A stretch of DNA of 64,000 nucleotides, taken from Paenibacillus vini. Its GTDB lineage: Bacteria > Bacillota > Bacilli > Paenibacillales > Paenibacillaceae. A program made the position numbers and the translations under genes. Location: positions 124,001-188,000 of the forward strand of contig NZ_BOSL01000001.1 of the NCBI RefSeq assembly GCF_018403325.1, read 5' to 3'. The notes beneath the pieces were generated by a model. That model saw nothing but the letters and a program-made list of their open reading frames with translations. It was not told where the DNA came from and did no database searches. Below are positions 42,546 through 51,697 of the stretch, piece by piece. How positions within the stretch are numbered: position 1 is the stretch's first letter; each line of letters begins with the position of its first letter.

Positions 42546-44840
42546 ATGAATTTAGCCGTTAAATGGATGCAAGAATTCAAGGACCGCGATAACCAGCTCA
42601 GGTTGAAGGGCTATCGGGAAAAGGCGGAGCTCATCAGGAAGCGGAACCTGGAAGCATGGGACGATCAGCGGCTGCAAGCGGAATCTCTCCGGCTGAAAAA
42701 GGAAGCAAGATCGGGCACGCCTTTGGATGACCTGCTTGTAGATGCCTATTCGCTAGTCTGCGAGGCTGCCAAGAGAACGCTCGGATTACAGCCCTATGAT
42801 GTCCAGATCATGGCCGCTATCGCACTGCACGAGAGATTTCTGATCGAGCAGCAAACCGGTGAAGGAAAGACGCTCTCAGCGGTGATGCCCGCTTATCTCA
42901 ATGCACTTACCGGCGAAGGCGTTCATGTGCTGACGTTTAACGATTATTTGGCATATCGGGACGCGGAGTGGATGGGCCCGGTCTATCGCTTTCTCGGGTT
43001 ATCGGTAAAGTCGGTTCAAGCGGGCATGAGTTTGCCCGAGAAACGGGAGGCCTATTCCGCGGATATCACCTATGTTACGGCCAAAGAGGCCGGGTTCGAT
43101 TACTTGCGCGACACGATCGCACTGAGCGTAACCGATACCGTGCATCGTCCTTTCCATTACGTCATCGTCGACGAAGCGGATTCGCTGCTTCTCGACGAAG
43201 CGCGGGTGCCGCTGGTCATCGCCGGTGAGCCGGGTTTTTCCAAAAGTGACGGCACTCGCTTCGCAGAAGTGGCTCGGCAGCTTGAGCAAGATGTGCATTA
43301 CGACTTCGACGAGTTCCAGCGGAATGTTTATTTGAACGAAGCGGGCGCTGCTAAAGCGGAATCCTTGCTGGGATGCGGCAATTTGTACGAAAGCCATAAT
43401 AGTCATTTATTATCGACATTAAATTGCGCGCTGCATGCGGAGTCTTTATTGAAAAGGGACGTCGATTACATCGTCCGGGACGGTAAAATCGAGCTGATCG
43501 ACGAATATACCGGCCGCGTGGCCGAGAACCGGCATCTGCCGGACGGGCTGCAAGCCGCGCTTGAAGCCAAAGAAGGGCTGGAGCACTCGTCCGGCGGGAG
43601 AATTCTCGGTACGATCACCCTTCAACATTTTCTTAGCCTATACCCGAAGATTTGCGGAATGACGGCTACCGCGCACGTTTCCGCCGTTGAATTCGAAGAT
43701 ATATATATGCTGCAGGTCGTGCAAATTCCGCCGAACCGGCCGAACATACGGATCGACCATCCGCACCGGATTTATACCCATAAAGAAGCTAAGCTTAAGG
43801 CGCTTGTACAGGAAATCTCATCGATCCATAAGACGGGGCGTCCGATTCTGATTGGTACATCTAGCGTCGAGGAGTCTGACATGCTTGCGGAGAAGCTTGC
43901 GGCTCTTGGCGTCCCTTGCCATGTGCTGAATGCGAAGAACGACGCAAAAGAAGCCGAAGTCATTGCCAAGGCGGGAGAGATCGGCGCCGTGACAGTGTCT
44001 ACAAACATGGCGGGACGCGGGGTCGACATTCGGCTCGGTGGCGGTGACCCCGCGCAAGCAGAAGCTGTCGCCAAGCTGGGCGGGTTGTATGTAATCGGTA
44101 CGCATGTGCATGAAAGCTTGCGGATCGACGACCAACTGCGGGGGCGCGCCGGCCGCCAAGGCGACCCGGGGGCATCCGTATTTTTCGTAAGCCTGGAGGA
44201 CGAGTTGATGCTGAGGTTCGGCATGGATAGAGTGATCCCTTCCGCCTATCGCGATCTCAGGCAGGATGATCCTCTGGAGGAGTTGGCGCTTCACAGCAAA
44301 ATCACACAAATTCAGCGCATTGTGATGGGCCAAAACTTCGATATTCGTCTGGAGCTGAACCGGTATTCAGATACGGTGGAGAAACAGAGACGTATTCTAT
44401 ATGAGGAGCGGCTCGGAATTTTGAAAGGTGAGACGCCTATGAGCCCTTCGGAGCAACGGGTACGGCTGTATTATATCGACAAGTTCTGGGCGGAACATCT
44501 GGCATACGTTTCTTACATCCGCGAAAGCATCCATTTGACGAGCCTTGTTAACCGCTATCCGCTGAACGATTTTCATGATCAAATTATTCAAGCTTTTGAG
44601 CAAATTCCGGCTGAAATCAACAGAGAGACCGCAAATATGCTCGCAAAGCTTGAAGGTTCGAATGATCCGGCGCAGTGGGAAAAGTTCGGTCTGAAGAGTC
44701 CGGCCTCCACCCGGACTTATATGATCAACGATCAATACATGGATTACTTGCAAAATCGCAGCTCCTGGGCTCCGGGGACGGTACTCGCCTTATGGCTCCG
44801 TCAAATGTTTAGACCGGTATTCGGGTGGCAAAAGTTTTGA
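42546..44840 (+). CDS. secA2: SecA2-type accessory preprotein translocase ATPase
   Basis: A 764-residue SecA. Walker A IEQQTGEGKTLSAVMPAYL, Walker B VIVDEADSLLLDEARVPLVIAG, SATNMAGRGVDI-type motif (VSTNMAGRGVDIRLGGGDP) and RGRAGRQGDPG are all intact, as is the helical scaffold. It is shorter than housekeeping SecA (~840) and ends without the C-terminal Cys-rich zinc tail, as do accessory SecA2 proteins. GGAGGGGG precedes the ATG, and it is 18 bp after the ABC permease, so cotranscribed. SecA2 proteins export subsets of surface proteins; the SLH protein at 46270 is a natural candidate client. Confidence 0.85.
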   Translation: MNLAVKWMQEFKDRDNQLRLKGYREKAELIRKRNLEAWDDQRLQAESLRLKKEARSGTPLDDLLVDAYSLVCEAAKRTLGLQPYDVQIMAAIALHERFLIEQQTGEGKTLSAVMPAYLNALTGEGVHVLTFNDYLAYRDAEWMGPVYRFLGLSVKSVQAGMSLPEKREAYSADITYVTAKEAGFDYLRDTIALSVTDTVHRPFHYVIVDEADSLLLDEARVPLVIAGEPGFSKSDGTRFAEVARQLEQDVHYDFDEFQRNVYLNEAGAAKAESLLGCGNLYESHNSHLLSTLNCALHAESLLKRDVDYIVRDGKIELIDEYTGRVAENRHLPDGLQAALEAKEGLEHSSGGRILGTITLQHFLSLYPKICGMTATAHVSAVEFEDIYMLQVVQIPPNRPNIRIDHPHRIYTHKEAKLKALVQEISSIHKTGRPILIGTSSVEESDMLAEKLAALGVPCHVLNAKNDAKEAEVIAKAGEIGAVTVSTNMAGRGVDIRLGGGDPAQAEAVAKLGGLYVIGTHVHESLRIDDQLRGRAGRQGDPGASVFFVSLEDELMLRFGMDRVIPSAYRDLRQDDPLEELALHSKITQIQRIVMGQNFDIRLELNRYSDTVEKQRRILYEERLGILKGETPMSPSEQRVRLYYIDKFWAEHLAYVSYIRESIHLTSLVNRYPLNDFHDQIIQAFEQIPAEINRETANMLAKLEGSNDPAQWEKFGLKSPASTRTYMINDQYMDYLQNRSSWAPGTVLALWLRQMFRPVFGWQKF

Positions 44841-45068
44841 TCGGGGTGACAGTTCTCATCCAATAAATCAGCAACATTACCAATATAAGCTTTAGGTTGT
44901 TGAAAATTCAGCAAGTTTTCAGTCCCGGGATGGATGAATATTCCATCGCCAGACGGATAAATAACGCTGCCAGTATCCTTTATACTATGGAAAAGAAATA
45001 TTTGACTTCGGTTTTGGGCTTTAGTTAGATCAAAAAATCACCGTTCAAGTGAGGTGAAGTTGAAAACT

Positions 45069-46055
45069 ATGAATGCAGCTCAAGGTCAGCGAATTCCCTA
45101 TGCGGTTTTCGAGAATATTCAATTTCCGATACTGGATATTACTCATCCCCTTTTCAACGCAAGCATCGATGAACAGGCGTATCATTTGAACTGTCTCAAA
45201 TCAGCCCAAAGCATCGAATCATTAAAGAAAATGCCCAGCTTTATCCGAAACATCTTTGTGAAGATGTCTAATGTTGACAATTCCTATCTTAGCGGCATGC
45301 GCACTTTGTTATACAAACTTGGGCCCAACTTAAGCCAGGGGATAAAATTAGGATTTCGGGACAAGTGGGCGGTGAAGCAAACCTCTTTCATGGGACTTCG
45401 GATCAGATTGAGGGATCTTTGCCGACACCAGTCGAAAATCTTAGTTCCCCTGCTCAAGCAATTCCCGGATCGGAACCTTTGTTTCTTCAATATCGCTGGG
45501 GGGGCCGCTACCGACAGTATCAACACCCTGATTCTAATTCAAGAATCCAACCCTGAATTACTCAAGGGACGGAAGATTGAGATCCGCATTTTAGACATCG
45601 ATACCTATGGCCCCAATTTCGCAAAACAGTGCATCGAGGTTTTGAAACAGCCGGGGGAACGCTTCCATGGCTTGGGCATTACCCTCATTACTATTCATTA
45701 TGACTGGAGCGAACCGGGGGCATTACAAAAGGAGTGTTTGAAACGCTCCGGTTGGATTCAGATTTGTTCCTCGGAAGGCGGTCTTTTTGAGTACGGTTCG
45801 GATTCGGATATCGTTGAAAATTTAAATCATTTCTTTATTAACTCCCCGGCCGACGCCCGGGTCACGGGTTCATTAATTTTCGACCGGGCGCATGTAAATT
45901 CGGGATACCTGGGATTTACTGAGTTTATTGGCGTGCAGATCCGATACCTTGGGTTGGAGGGACTGCAACAAATTCTAACCCAAACCTCGTGGGTATTGGA
46001 AGAATCCCATGATATCGATACGATCTATACGCTATTTTCATTGAAGAAGGTGTGA
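45069..46055 (+). CDS. Hypothetical protein, SAM-methyltransferase-like
   Basis: About 328 residues, soluble. The centre has a Rossmann-like pattern (LCFFNIAGGAATDSINTLILIQE, then KIEIRILDIDTYGPNF) reminiscent of motifs I and II of class I SAM-dependent methyltransferases, followed by LGITLITIHYDWSEPGAL and ICSSEGGLFEYGSDSDIVENL. I cannot place it in a named family. The start is uncertain: ATG 45069 is 11 bases from GAGGTGA; TTG 45060 and GTG 45054 are in-frame alternatives. It lies 228 bp after secA2 and ends at a strong terminator. Confidence 0.55.
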   Translation: MNAAQGQRIPYAVFENIQFPILDITHPLFNASIDEQAYHLNCLKSAQSIESLKKMPSFIRNIFVKMSNVDNSYLSGMRTLLYKLGPNLSQGIKLGFRDKWAVKQTSFMGLRIRLRDLCRHQSKILVPLLKQFPDRNLCFFNIAGGAATDSINTLILIQESNPELLKGRKIEIRILDIDTYGPNFAKQCIEVLKQPGERFHGLGITLITIHYDWSEPGALQKECLKRSGWIQICSSEGGLFEYGSDSDIVENLNHFFINSPADARVTGSLIFDRAHVNSGYLGFTEFIGVQIRYLGLEGLQQILTQTSWVLEESHDIDTIYTLFSLKKV

Positions 46056-46126
46056 CGCCGTTCCTCCGATCACTAATACAAGCGAGCGCTCGACTCATAA
46101 TCATCATGCACAGAAGTTTACAATCA

Positions 46127-46149
46127 CCCCCTCAAATAGAGGGGGTTTT
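46127..46149 (+). terminator. Terminator before the SLH protein gene
   Basis: CCCCCTC / GAGGGGG stem, loop AAATA, then TTTTA. Confidence 0.8.
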
Positions 46150-46269
46150 ATGATATATGTCATAGATTTTTTTTATTGTTGATGTAGGGATTTGAATGTG
46201 TGTGTCGAATGAAAGAACTTATGTTGTCTGAAAGATTAGATGATTGAAGTGTAACCAGGGGAGGTTCAT

Positions 46270-49200
46270 ATGAATTTTGTGAAAAAGATAGGATCGTTTT
46301 TTCTAGTGTTATCTATCATTATAGGGCTGGTGTATTTAAAACCATTGGATAAGGTGTACGCTGCGCCTCCAACCGCTATCATTGATGTCGAAGACACGTC
46401 GCTGATCCTCGGCGAGACAACCACGGTGAGGATCACGTTCTCGGAGGCGGTGAGTGGCTTCACGTTAGCTGATCTGACTGCCGAGAACGGCACATTGAGC
46501 GGCCTCACTTCTTCCGATGGAGGCGTCACATGGACAGCGACTTTAACGCCGAATACGAATGTCGAAGAGCAGAACAATGTCATCACGCTAGACAACTCGG
46601 GAGTGATTAATGTCGGAGGCGAGGTGAGCCCGGGCATAACCACCTCCAACAATTATGCAGTCGATACGGTGCGGCCAAATGTGTTCATTACGACCGATCG
46701 CTCGCTAATAAAGATCGGCGAAACTATCACGGTGACATTTACATTTTCGGAAGAGGTAAAAGGGTTTGCACTAGCAGACCTGATTGTCCCTAACGGCACA
46801 TTGAGCGGGCTTGTTTTGCCCTCCGGGGGCCGCCTCGGGACGGCGACATTTACGCCGGATATGAATATCAATGATCCAACCAATGTAATTACACTCGACA
46901 ACACGCGTCTAACGGATCTCGCAGGTAATACAGGGGTAGGTACGACCCATTCCGACAATTTCAAGATCGATACGGATCGGCCGACGGCCACCATTGTGGT
47001 CGACGACACGTCGCTGACGATCGGAGAGCATGCTACAGTTACGATCACGTTCTCGGAAGCGGTGATAGGCTTTACGAATGCGGACCTGTCGGTGATGAGC
47101 GGAACAGTTGGCCCCCTCTACACTTCCGACAACATCACATGGACGACGACATTAACGCCGAATATGAATGTCACAACTGCCACCAATGTCATCACGCTTA
47201 ATAACATGAGCGTGGCTGACTCCGCAGGGAATTTTGGGGTAGGAACAACCTCTAACAATTATGCAGTCGATACGGTTCGTCCAACGGCAACCATTACAGT
47301 CGCCAACTCCTCCCTAACTGCTGGAATGACTTCCACAGTGACGGTTGCATTTTCGGAGGCGGTGAGTGGCTTCACGTTAGCTGATCTGACTGCCGAGAAC
47401 GGAACATTGAGCAGCCTCAGTTCGTCTGATGGTGGCGTCACCTGGACGGCGACGTTGACGCCGACTGTGAATGTCAGCAATGTAACCAATGTTATCACGC
47501 TCGACAACACGGGGGTAATGGATCTTGCGGGTAATGCCGGAGAAAGTACGACCTTGTCCAACAATTATGCGATTAGTACGGTTCGCCCCACAGCGGACAT
47601 TCTGGTTGACGATACAACGCTGGCCATCGGCGAGACGTCCGTAGTAACGTTTACATTCTCGGAAACGGTGAGTGGCTTCACACTGGCTGATCTGACAATC
47701 GATAACGGCACACTGAGCGGCCTCAGTACTTCCGACGGCGGCGTTACGTGGACGGCCACGTTGACGCCGAACATGAACGTTACCGATACAACGAATGTCA
47801 TCACCCTCGATAACTCGGGAGTGGTTAATTCCGCAGGGAATGCGGGGACAGGCACGACCGAATCCGACAATTATGCAATCGATACGGTCCGGCCCGCGGC
47901 GACCATTGTAGTCACCGACACGATTCTGAAGATCGGCGAGACTTCCGCAGTGACGTTTACATTCTCGGAAGCAGTGAGTGGCTTCACACTAGAGGACCTG
48001 ACTGCCGAGAACGGTACATTGAGTGACCTCGGTTCTTCCGATGGCGGTATCACATGGACGGCGACGTTCACACCGGACATGAACGTTACTGAGGAAATTA
48101 ATTCCATTACGCTCGACAACACGGGTGTAATGGATCTTGCAGGCAATACGGGGGCGGGCACGACCGGGTCCAGCAATTATAAGATCAATACAGTTCGGCC
48201 CACGGCGACCATTGTGATCGCCGACACGTCGCTGACTATCGGTGAGACATCCCTCGTGACAATCACGTTCTCGGAAGCGGTTAGTGACTTTACATTAACA
48301 GACCTGACTGTCCCTAACGGTACATTGAGCGGCCTCAGTTCGTCGGATGGAGATATTACGTGGACGGCGACGTTGACACCTCAAGCTAATGTAAGTGCTG
48401 CCGCCAATGTCATCACGCTTCAAAATAGCGGTGTGTACAATAGCGCAGGTAATGCGGGGCAGGGAACCACGGAATCCAATTCCTATTCGGTGCTGACAGT
48501 GCCGGCAACTCAGGGCGGCGGTTCTTCGAGTGGAGGGAGTGGTTCTGCTCCTTCCGTAATCACATCAACAGCTCCGAATAACAATACCATTACTGAAACA
48601 AATGGGAAAATAACGCTTCCGGCGGGCAAATCGGGAGTGGTCAGTTTGGGGAAAGATATCAAGATTTCGATTCCTGCAGGCGCTTCGCTCCAGGAATTGA
48701 AATTGTCGATTGAGAAAGTATCCAACCCTGAAGCCTTGTTAAGGAATAAAGAGGTGTTAGCAAGTCCAGTCTTCGAAATTCTGAAGAATTTCCCGGAGAA
48801 CTTCAGCAGACCGGTCAAATTGTCCTTAACCCTCGATGCCGCAAGCTTGAAGAGCAATCAAACGGTGGCTGTATTTTATTATGATGAAGTGAAGAAGGTA
48901 TGGGTGGAAATCGAAGGCGGCATCGTAAAAGAGAATCAAATCACAGTAGATGTAGATCATTTTACGAAGTTTGCGGTGCTCGTGGTAGATAACGACGCAG
49001 GAGTGCCCGTCAATGACAAGCCCAAGGAAGCCAACATTAGCGATATTTCCGGTCACTGGGCTGAGGCAAGCATCAAGCAAGCCATTAGCGACGGTATCGT
49101 AACGGGGTATCCGGATGGAACGTTCAAGCCGGGTAATACAGTAACACGTGCGGAATTCTCAGTTATGTTAATGAATGCACTGAACGGGCAAGAACCTGGA

Positions 49201-49566
49201 ACCGATCTGACTTTTACGGATAAAGCGGAAATCGGGACCTGGGCCAAGCAGGCAGTCTCGCAGGCCGTTCAAGCGGGTATCATTAGTGGCTATGAAAAGG
49301 GCTCCTTCCGACCGAATGCAAATATAACCCGCGCTGAAATGGCCACGATGATTGCGAAGGCACTTAAGTTAGCTGCTAAGGAGAATGCCTCAACCTCTTT
49401 TGCAGATGATAAGGGGATTCCTGCTTGGGCCAAAGGTTCAGTAGCCGCCCTGAAGGAGCTGGGGATTGTAAATGGCACGGGTGCCAACGAGTTTCATCCA
49501 AGCTCCCAAACTACAAGAGCAGAGGCAGTAATCGTTTTGATAAATATGTTAGATCGGACTAAATAA
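46270..49566 (+). CDS. S-layer homology protein with seven Ig-like repeats
   Basis: A 1098-residue surface protein. A signal peptide (GSFFLVLSIIIGLVYL; cleavage near VYAAPP) is followed by seven ~102-residue Ig-like repeats. Each has TFSEAVSGFTLADL, NGTLSGL, DGGVTWTATLTP, NVITLDNSGV and AGNAG-type motifs (residues ~33-745). A Ser/Gly linker (GGGSSSGGSGS) and a ~150-residue beta domain (ITLPAGKSGVVSLGKDIKISIPAGAS ... VDVDHFTKFAVLVVD) come next. Three SLH domains (residues ~920-1095: ISGHWAEASIKQAISDGIVTGYPDGTFKP; WAKQAVSQAVQAGIISGYEKGSFRP; WAKGSVAALKELGIVNG) anchor it to pyruvylated wall polymer. Ligand or partner unknown; adhesin-like. Confidence 0.9.
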   Translation: MNFVKKIGSFFLVLSIIIGLVYLKPLDKVYAAPPTAIIDVEDTSLILGETTTVRITFSEAVSGFTLADLTAENGTLSGLTSSDGGVTWTATLTPNTNVEEQNNVITLDNSGVINVGGEVSPGITTSNNYAVDTVRPNVFITTDRSLIKIGETITVTFTFSEEVKGFALADLIVPNGTLSGLVLPSGGRLGTATFTPDMNINDPTNVITLDNTRLTDLAGNTGVGTTHSDNFKIDTDRPTATIVVDDTSLTIGEHATVTITFSEAVIGFTNADLSVMSGTVGPLYTSDNITWTTTLTPNMNVTTATNVITLNNMSVADSAGNFGVGTTSNNYAVDTVRPTATITVANSSLTAGMTSTVTVAFSEAVSGFTLADLTAENGTLSSLSSSDGGVTWTATLTPTVNVSNVTNVITLDNTGVMDLAGNAGESTTLSNNYAISTVRPTADILVDDTTLAIGETSVVTFTFSETVSGFTLADLTIDNGTLSGLSTSDGGVTWTATLTPNMNVTDTTNVITLDNSGVVNSAGNAGTGTTESDNYAIDTVRPAATIVVTDTILKIGETSAVTFTFSEAVSGFTLEDLTAENGTLSDLGSSDGGITWTATFTPDMNVTEEINSITLDNTGVMDLAGNTGAGTTGSSNYKINTVRPTATIVIADTSLTIGETSLVTITFSEAVSDFTLTDLTVPNGTLSGLSSSDGDITWTATLTPQANVSAAANVITLQNSGVYNSAGNAGQGTTESNSYSVLTVPATQGGGSSSGGSGSAPSVITSTAPNNNTITETNGKITLPAGKSGVVSLGKDIKISIPAGASLQELKLSIEKVSNPEALLRNKEVLASPVFEILKNFPENFSRPVKLSLTLDAASLKSNQTVAVFYYDEVKKVWVEIEGGIVKENQITVDVDHFTKFAVLVVDNDAGVPVNDKPKEANISDISGHWAEASIKQAISDGIVTGYPDGTFKPGNTVTRAEFSVMLMNALNGQEPGTDLTFTDKAEIGTWAKQAVSQAVQAGIISGYEKGSFRPNANITRAEMATMIAKALKLAAKENASTSFADDKGIPAWAKGSVAALKELGIVNGTGANEFHPSSQTTRAEAVIVLINMLDRTK
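46366..48501 (+). repeat. Seven tandem ~306-bp coding repeats
   Basis: Unit boundaries at the R-P-T/N/A codons: 46366, 46669, 46978, 47278, 47584, 47890 and 48196. Most units are exactly 306 bp; the third is 300. A 50-base block in unit 1 (46441-46490) is identical to one in unit 4 (47353-47402), a sign of recent exchange between units. Confidence 0.9.
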
Positions 49567-49785
49567 ACAATTGCTGAGACCTTGACTTGACTATAGGTTT
49601 ATCCAATAATACAAAATATGGAGATTAAGGAAAGGGGACTCGTAAGCCAATGTGGACTTCCTTGTAATGGTTTGATTGAACTAGATCGCGCGACCCGGTA
49701 ATGGTAAGTGCCATTCTCCGGTTCTTCATGCCGATCCTCAACCATTTCAAGGAAAAGCGAGCCAACCGTTCACTACACTTGTCGC
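49567..49785. other. Non-coding stretch, nothing recognised
   Basis: No gene, hairpin or known repeat recognised here. A minus-strand frame crossing it (about 49625-49924) has no ribosome binding site and no family resemblance. Confidence 0.4.
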
Positions 49786-49813
49786 GCGGATACTTGATGT
49801 ATCCGCTTTTTTT
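49786..49813 (+). terminator. Terminator downstream of the SLH gene
   Basis: GCGGATAC / GTATCCGC with loop TTGAT, then seven T. It is 220 bp past the SLH stop, so the SLH transcript has a long 3' region or another short transcript ends here. Confidence 0.8.
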
Positions 49814-49889
49814 ATTTAGCGGCAGGATTAATCCATCTCCATACAAAGAACGGCTCTCTCGTCTCCTCTTAACGGGAGGTATATCTAAA

Positions 49890-50341
49890 TTGACCAGATT
49901 ACAAGGTAAAATTGCTATAGTCACGGGTGTAAGCCGTTCAGGCGGAATTGGAGCCGCGATTTGTCGGGCATTGGCTAACGAAGGCGCTAGCCTGTTCTTT
50001 ACACACCTGTACGACTACGATAAAGAAATGAATCTAAACGGTGGTACGGATGAGAATTGGCCTGATTTATTCGCAAGAGAACTGCGACAATTGGGCGTAC
50101 AAGTCGCACACATGAAAATGGACCTCACTGTATCGGGCTCCGCATCCAATTTGTTGGATGAAGTCCCGGTCCTACCGATTCCGGCTGGATGTCCGAAGAA
50201 GTGAAGAATGCACTGCTGCCGCGATTCCCGATGGGCCGGATCGGTCTTCCCGAAGATGCGGCCCGTCTGATCGCTTTTCTGGCAAGCGACGATTCCCAAT
50301 GGGTTACTGGCGAAATCATTCATTCTAGAGGCGGTTTCTAA
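49890..50341 (+). pseudogene. SDR oxidoreductase with a large internal deletion
   Basis: A TTG start at 49890 with GGGAGG upstream opens LQGKIAIVTGVSRSGGIGAAICRALANEGASLFF, a 3-oxoacyl-ACP-reductase-like SDR N-terminus. At about 50160 (after SNLLDEV) the sequence jumps to PTDSGWMSEEVKNALLPRFPMGRIG and VTGEIIHSRGGF, the normal SDR C-terminus, but in another frame. The NNAG, catalytic Ser and YxxxK parts, roughly 100 residues, are missing. The gene is therefore dead. The two ends are well preserved, so the loss is recent. Confidence 0.85.
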
Positions 50342-50392
50342 ACCTATATAGAAGAGACGGGCAAACAGGTTTATAGAATGGAGTTGAAACAG

Positions 50393-51112
50393 ATGGACCA
50401 AGAGGTAGTAGCATTGGTGTGCGGCACCTGTAAAAGTTTATCGGAGCGCATGAAGACGGAGAGTGAGCTATTTAATCTCGTTGGCTTCGAAAATGAGGTT
50501 ATGGAATGGTCGGATTTCGAAAATAAAGTTCCTCCGCTAGATGAACCCCGTTGGATGCGGTCAGATCACCCTCCTGTGCAGGGTCAGATTAGAACAGTGA
50601 AAGTCCATCATCCTTTCTATATGAAGACAGGAGAGCCCTTTTGGATATTGTACACTCCGGTATCCTCCAGCCTTAATGGCTGGGACTCCCATCCCGAGGA
50701 GATTGAGCAGTCTTCTTTTGTTCAATGCTCCATCGAACGTGTACTTGAGCGGAATGATTTTAAAGCGTGGTTGCGGGTTAAGGTCTTGGAGGTATGGGCG
50801 ATTAAGGATTACGACAGGCGTTTCCCGGAAAGAGATGGGGGTAACGGGTACTTGGAGAGTTTTGAGATATTCGGGGATCCTTATATATTCCAATACCGGG
50901 ATTGGTTATATATATGTGCTGGCGCACAAGGAGACCTCGGCGTATGGGGACTCGTAAAGCAAAGGGATAATCAGTACCATATGCTAGTATATGGGGACTG
51001 GAACTTTCACAAGAACGATGCTTTCGGAGGCAATATTCTGCTGCCCAAGCATCGGATTGAGGGATGGATCGAGCAGGCGAAGCAAAAAGATCACTACGAA
51101 ATTGTAGAGTAG
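50393..51112 (+). CDS. Hypothetical protein
   Basis: About 239 residues, soluble, rich in Trp and aromatic residues (EPFWILYTPVSSSLNGWDSHPEEIEQSSFVQCSIERVLERNDFKAWLRVKVLEVW; FGDPYIFQYRDWLYICAGAQGDLGVWGLVKQRDNQYHMLVYGDWNFHKND). I do not recognise the family; the pattern is beta-rich. The ATG at 50393 has GGAG nine bases upstream; an ATG five codons earlier overlaps that site. It begins 51 bp after the SDR pseudogene. Confidence 0.65.
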   Translation: MDQEVVALVCGTCKSLSERMKTESELFNLVGFENEVMEWSDFENKVPPLDEPRWMRSDHPPVQGQIRTVKVHHPFYMKTGEPFWILYTPVSSSLNGWDSHPEEIEQSSFVQCSIERVLERNDFKAWLRVKVLEVWAIKDYDRRFPERDGGNGYLESFEIFGDPYIFQYRDWLYICAGAQGDLGVWGLVKQRDNQYHMLVYGDWNFHKNDAFGGNILLPKHRIEGWIEQAKQKDHYEIVE

Positions 51113-51167
51113 AGGAAACATTGGATTGCGCAAGCGAATCCGCAATTCTCGGGTCGAGATCAACCAA

Positions 51168-51200
51168 CCCGTTCGGCTTCGGCCGGGCGGGGATTTTTTT
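51168..51200 (+). terminator. Terminator with a UUCG tetraloop
   Basis: Ten-pair stem CCCGTTCGGC / GCCGGGCGGG (two G-U pairs) closed by TTCG, then GATTTTTTT. It ends the hypothetical gene at 50393. Confidence 0.85.
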
Positions 51201-51277
51201 ATTGGCATCCGCCCAAACGCCTTATCCGCGAATGCATATGATGATTATGCCTACTCATTGAAAAGGAGTGATCACAT

Positions 51278-51652
51278 ATGGGATTTTTTCCATCGCCGGG
51301 ACCCGGCGGAGGATATCCGGGATTCCCGGGCGGACCAGGCGTGCCGGGAGGACCGGGGGGAGCAGGTGGATTTCCCGGGACTCCGGGTGCTCCGGGAGGC
51401 ATTCAACCGCCTACGTCTCCTCCACCGCAATTCGTACCGCAAATGTCGGCCACCGCGTATGCCGTTGACCCCGGAGGGATCAGACGGTGCCTGTTCCGCA
51501 ACACATACATTTGGCTGAACAACGGCGAACAATTCTGGTTCTTCCCGGTATTCGTCGGACGTAATTCTATTGCAGGATTCAGATGGTTCGGTTTCTTCTG
51601 GGGATACTTCGGTATTGACCTGAAACGGATCAGCTCGTTCACCTGCTTCTAA
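51278..51652 (+). CDS. Collagen-like Gly/Pro-rich small protein
   Basis: A 124-residue protein. Residues ~8-42 are a collagen-like run of G-x-P/G-P-G triplets (PGPGGGYPGFPGGPGVPGG). A ~75-residue globular end follows, rich in aromatic residues (CLFRNTYIWLNNGEQFWFFPVFVGRNSIAGFRWFGFFWGYFGIDL), with two cysteines. No signal peptide. Similar small proteins in Bacillus and Paenibacillus are exposed on spores or cells; a spore-surface role is inferred, not shown. AAAAGGAG precedes the ATG. A single gene between two strong terminators. Confidence 0.7.
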   Translation: MGFFPSPGPGGGYPGFPGGPGVPGGPGGAGGFPGTPGAPGGIQPPTSPPPQFVPQMSATAYAVDPGGIRRCLFRNTYIWLNNGEQFWFFPVFVGRNSIAGFRWFGFFWGYFGIDLKRISSFTCF

Positions 51653-51657
51653 GGCAG

Positions 51658-51697
51658 ACAACAAAGAGAACAGCCTGCAGGCTGTTCTCTTTGTTGT
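51658..51697 (+). terminator. Terminator, 40-bp perfect palindrome
   Basis: 18-bp arms around TGCA, then TTGTTGT-type tail inside the palindrome. The central 26 bases are the same as in the terminator at 22455-22480. Confidence 0.88.

Noticed and set aside
42546-44840. Housekeeping SecA
   Set aside because: Shorter, without the C-terminal zinc-binding tail, and placed in an exporter operon, so SecA2 is the better call.
46065-46077. 13-base word TCCGATCACTAAT also seen in the 13.5 kb relic
   Set aside because: Only 13 bases match and nothing around it is similar; probably chance.
46266-48176. Long minus-strand open frames across the repeat region
   Set aside because: They repeat with the same 306-bp period as the plus-strand domains and are shadows of that coding sequence, without ribosome binding sites.
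46366-48501. Regularly spaced repeats that might suggest a CRISPR array or satellite
   Set aside because: The period is 306 bp, in frame and coding; it is the Ig-like domain array of a surface protein.
49625-49924. Minus-strand frame of 99 codons crossing the SLH-downstream gap
   Set aside because: No ribosome binding site, no recognisable domain, and it runs through a plus-strand terminator.
51199-51402. Minus-strand Pro-rich frame (GPPGTPGPPG type)
   Set aside because: It is the reverse complement of the collagen-like Gly/Pro codons; no start signal.
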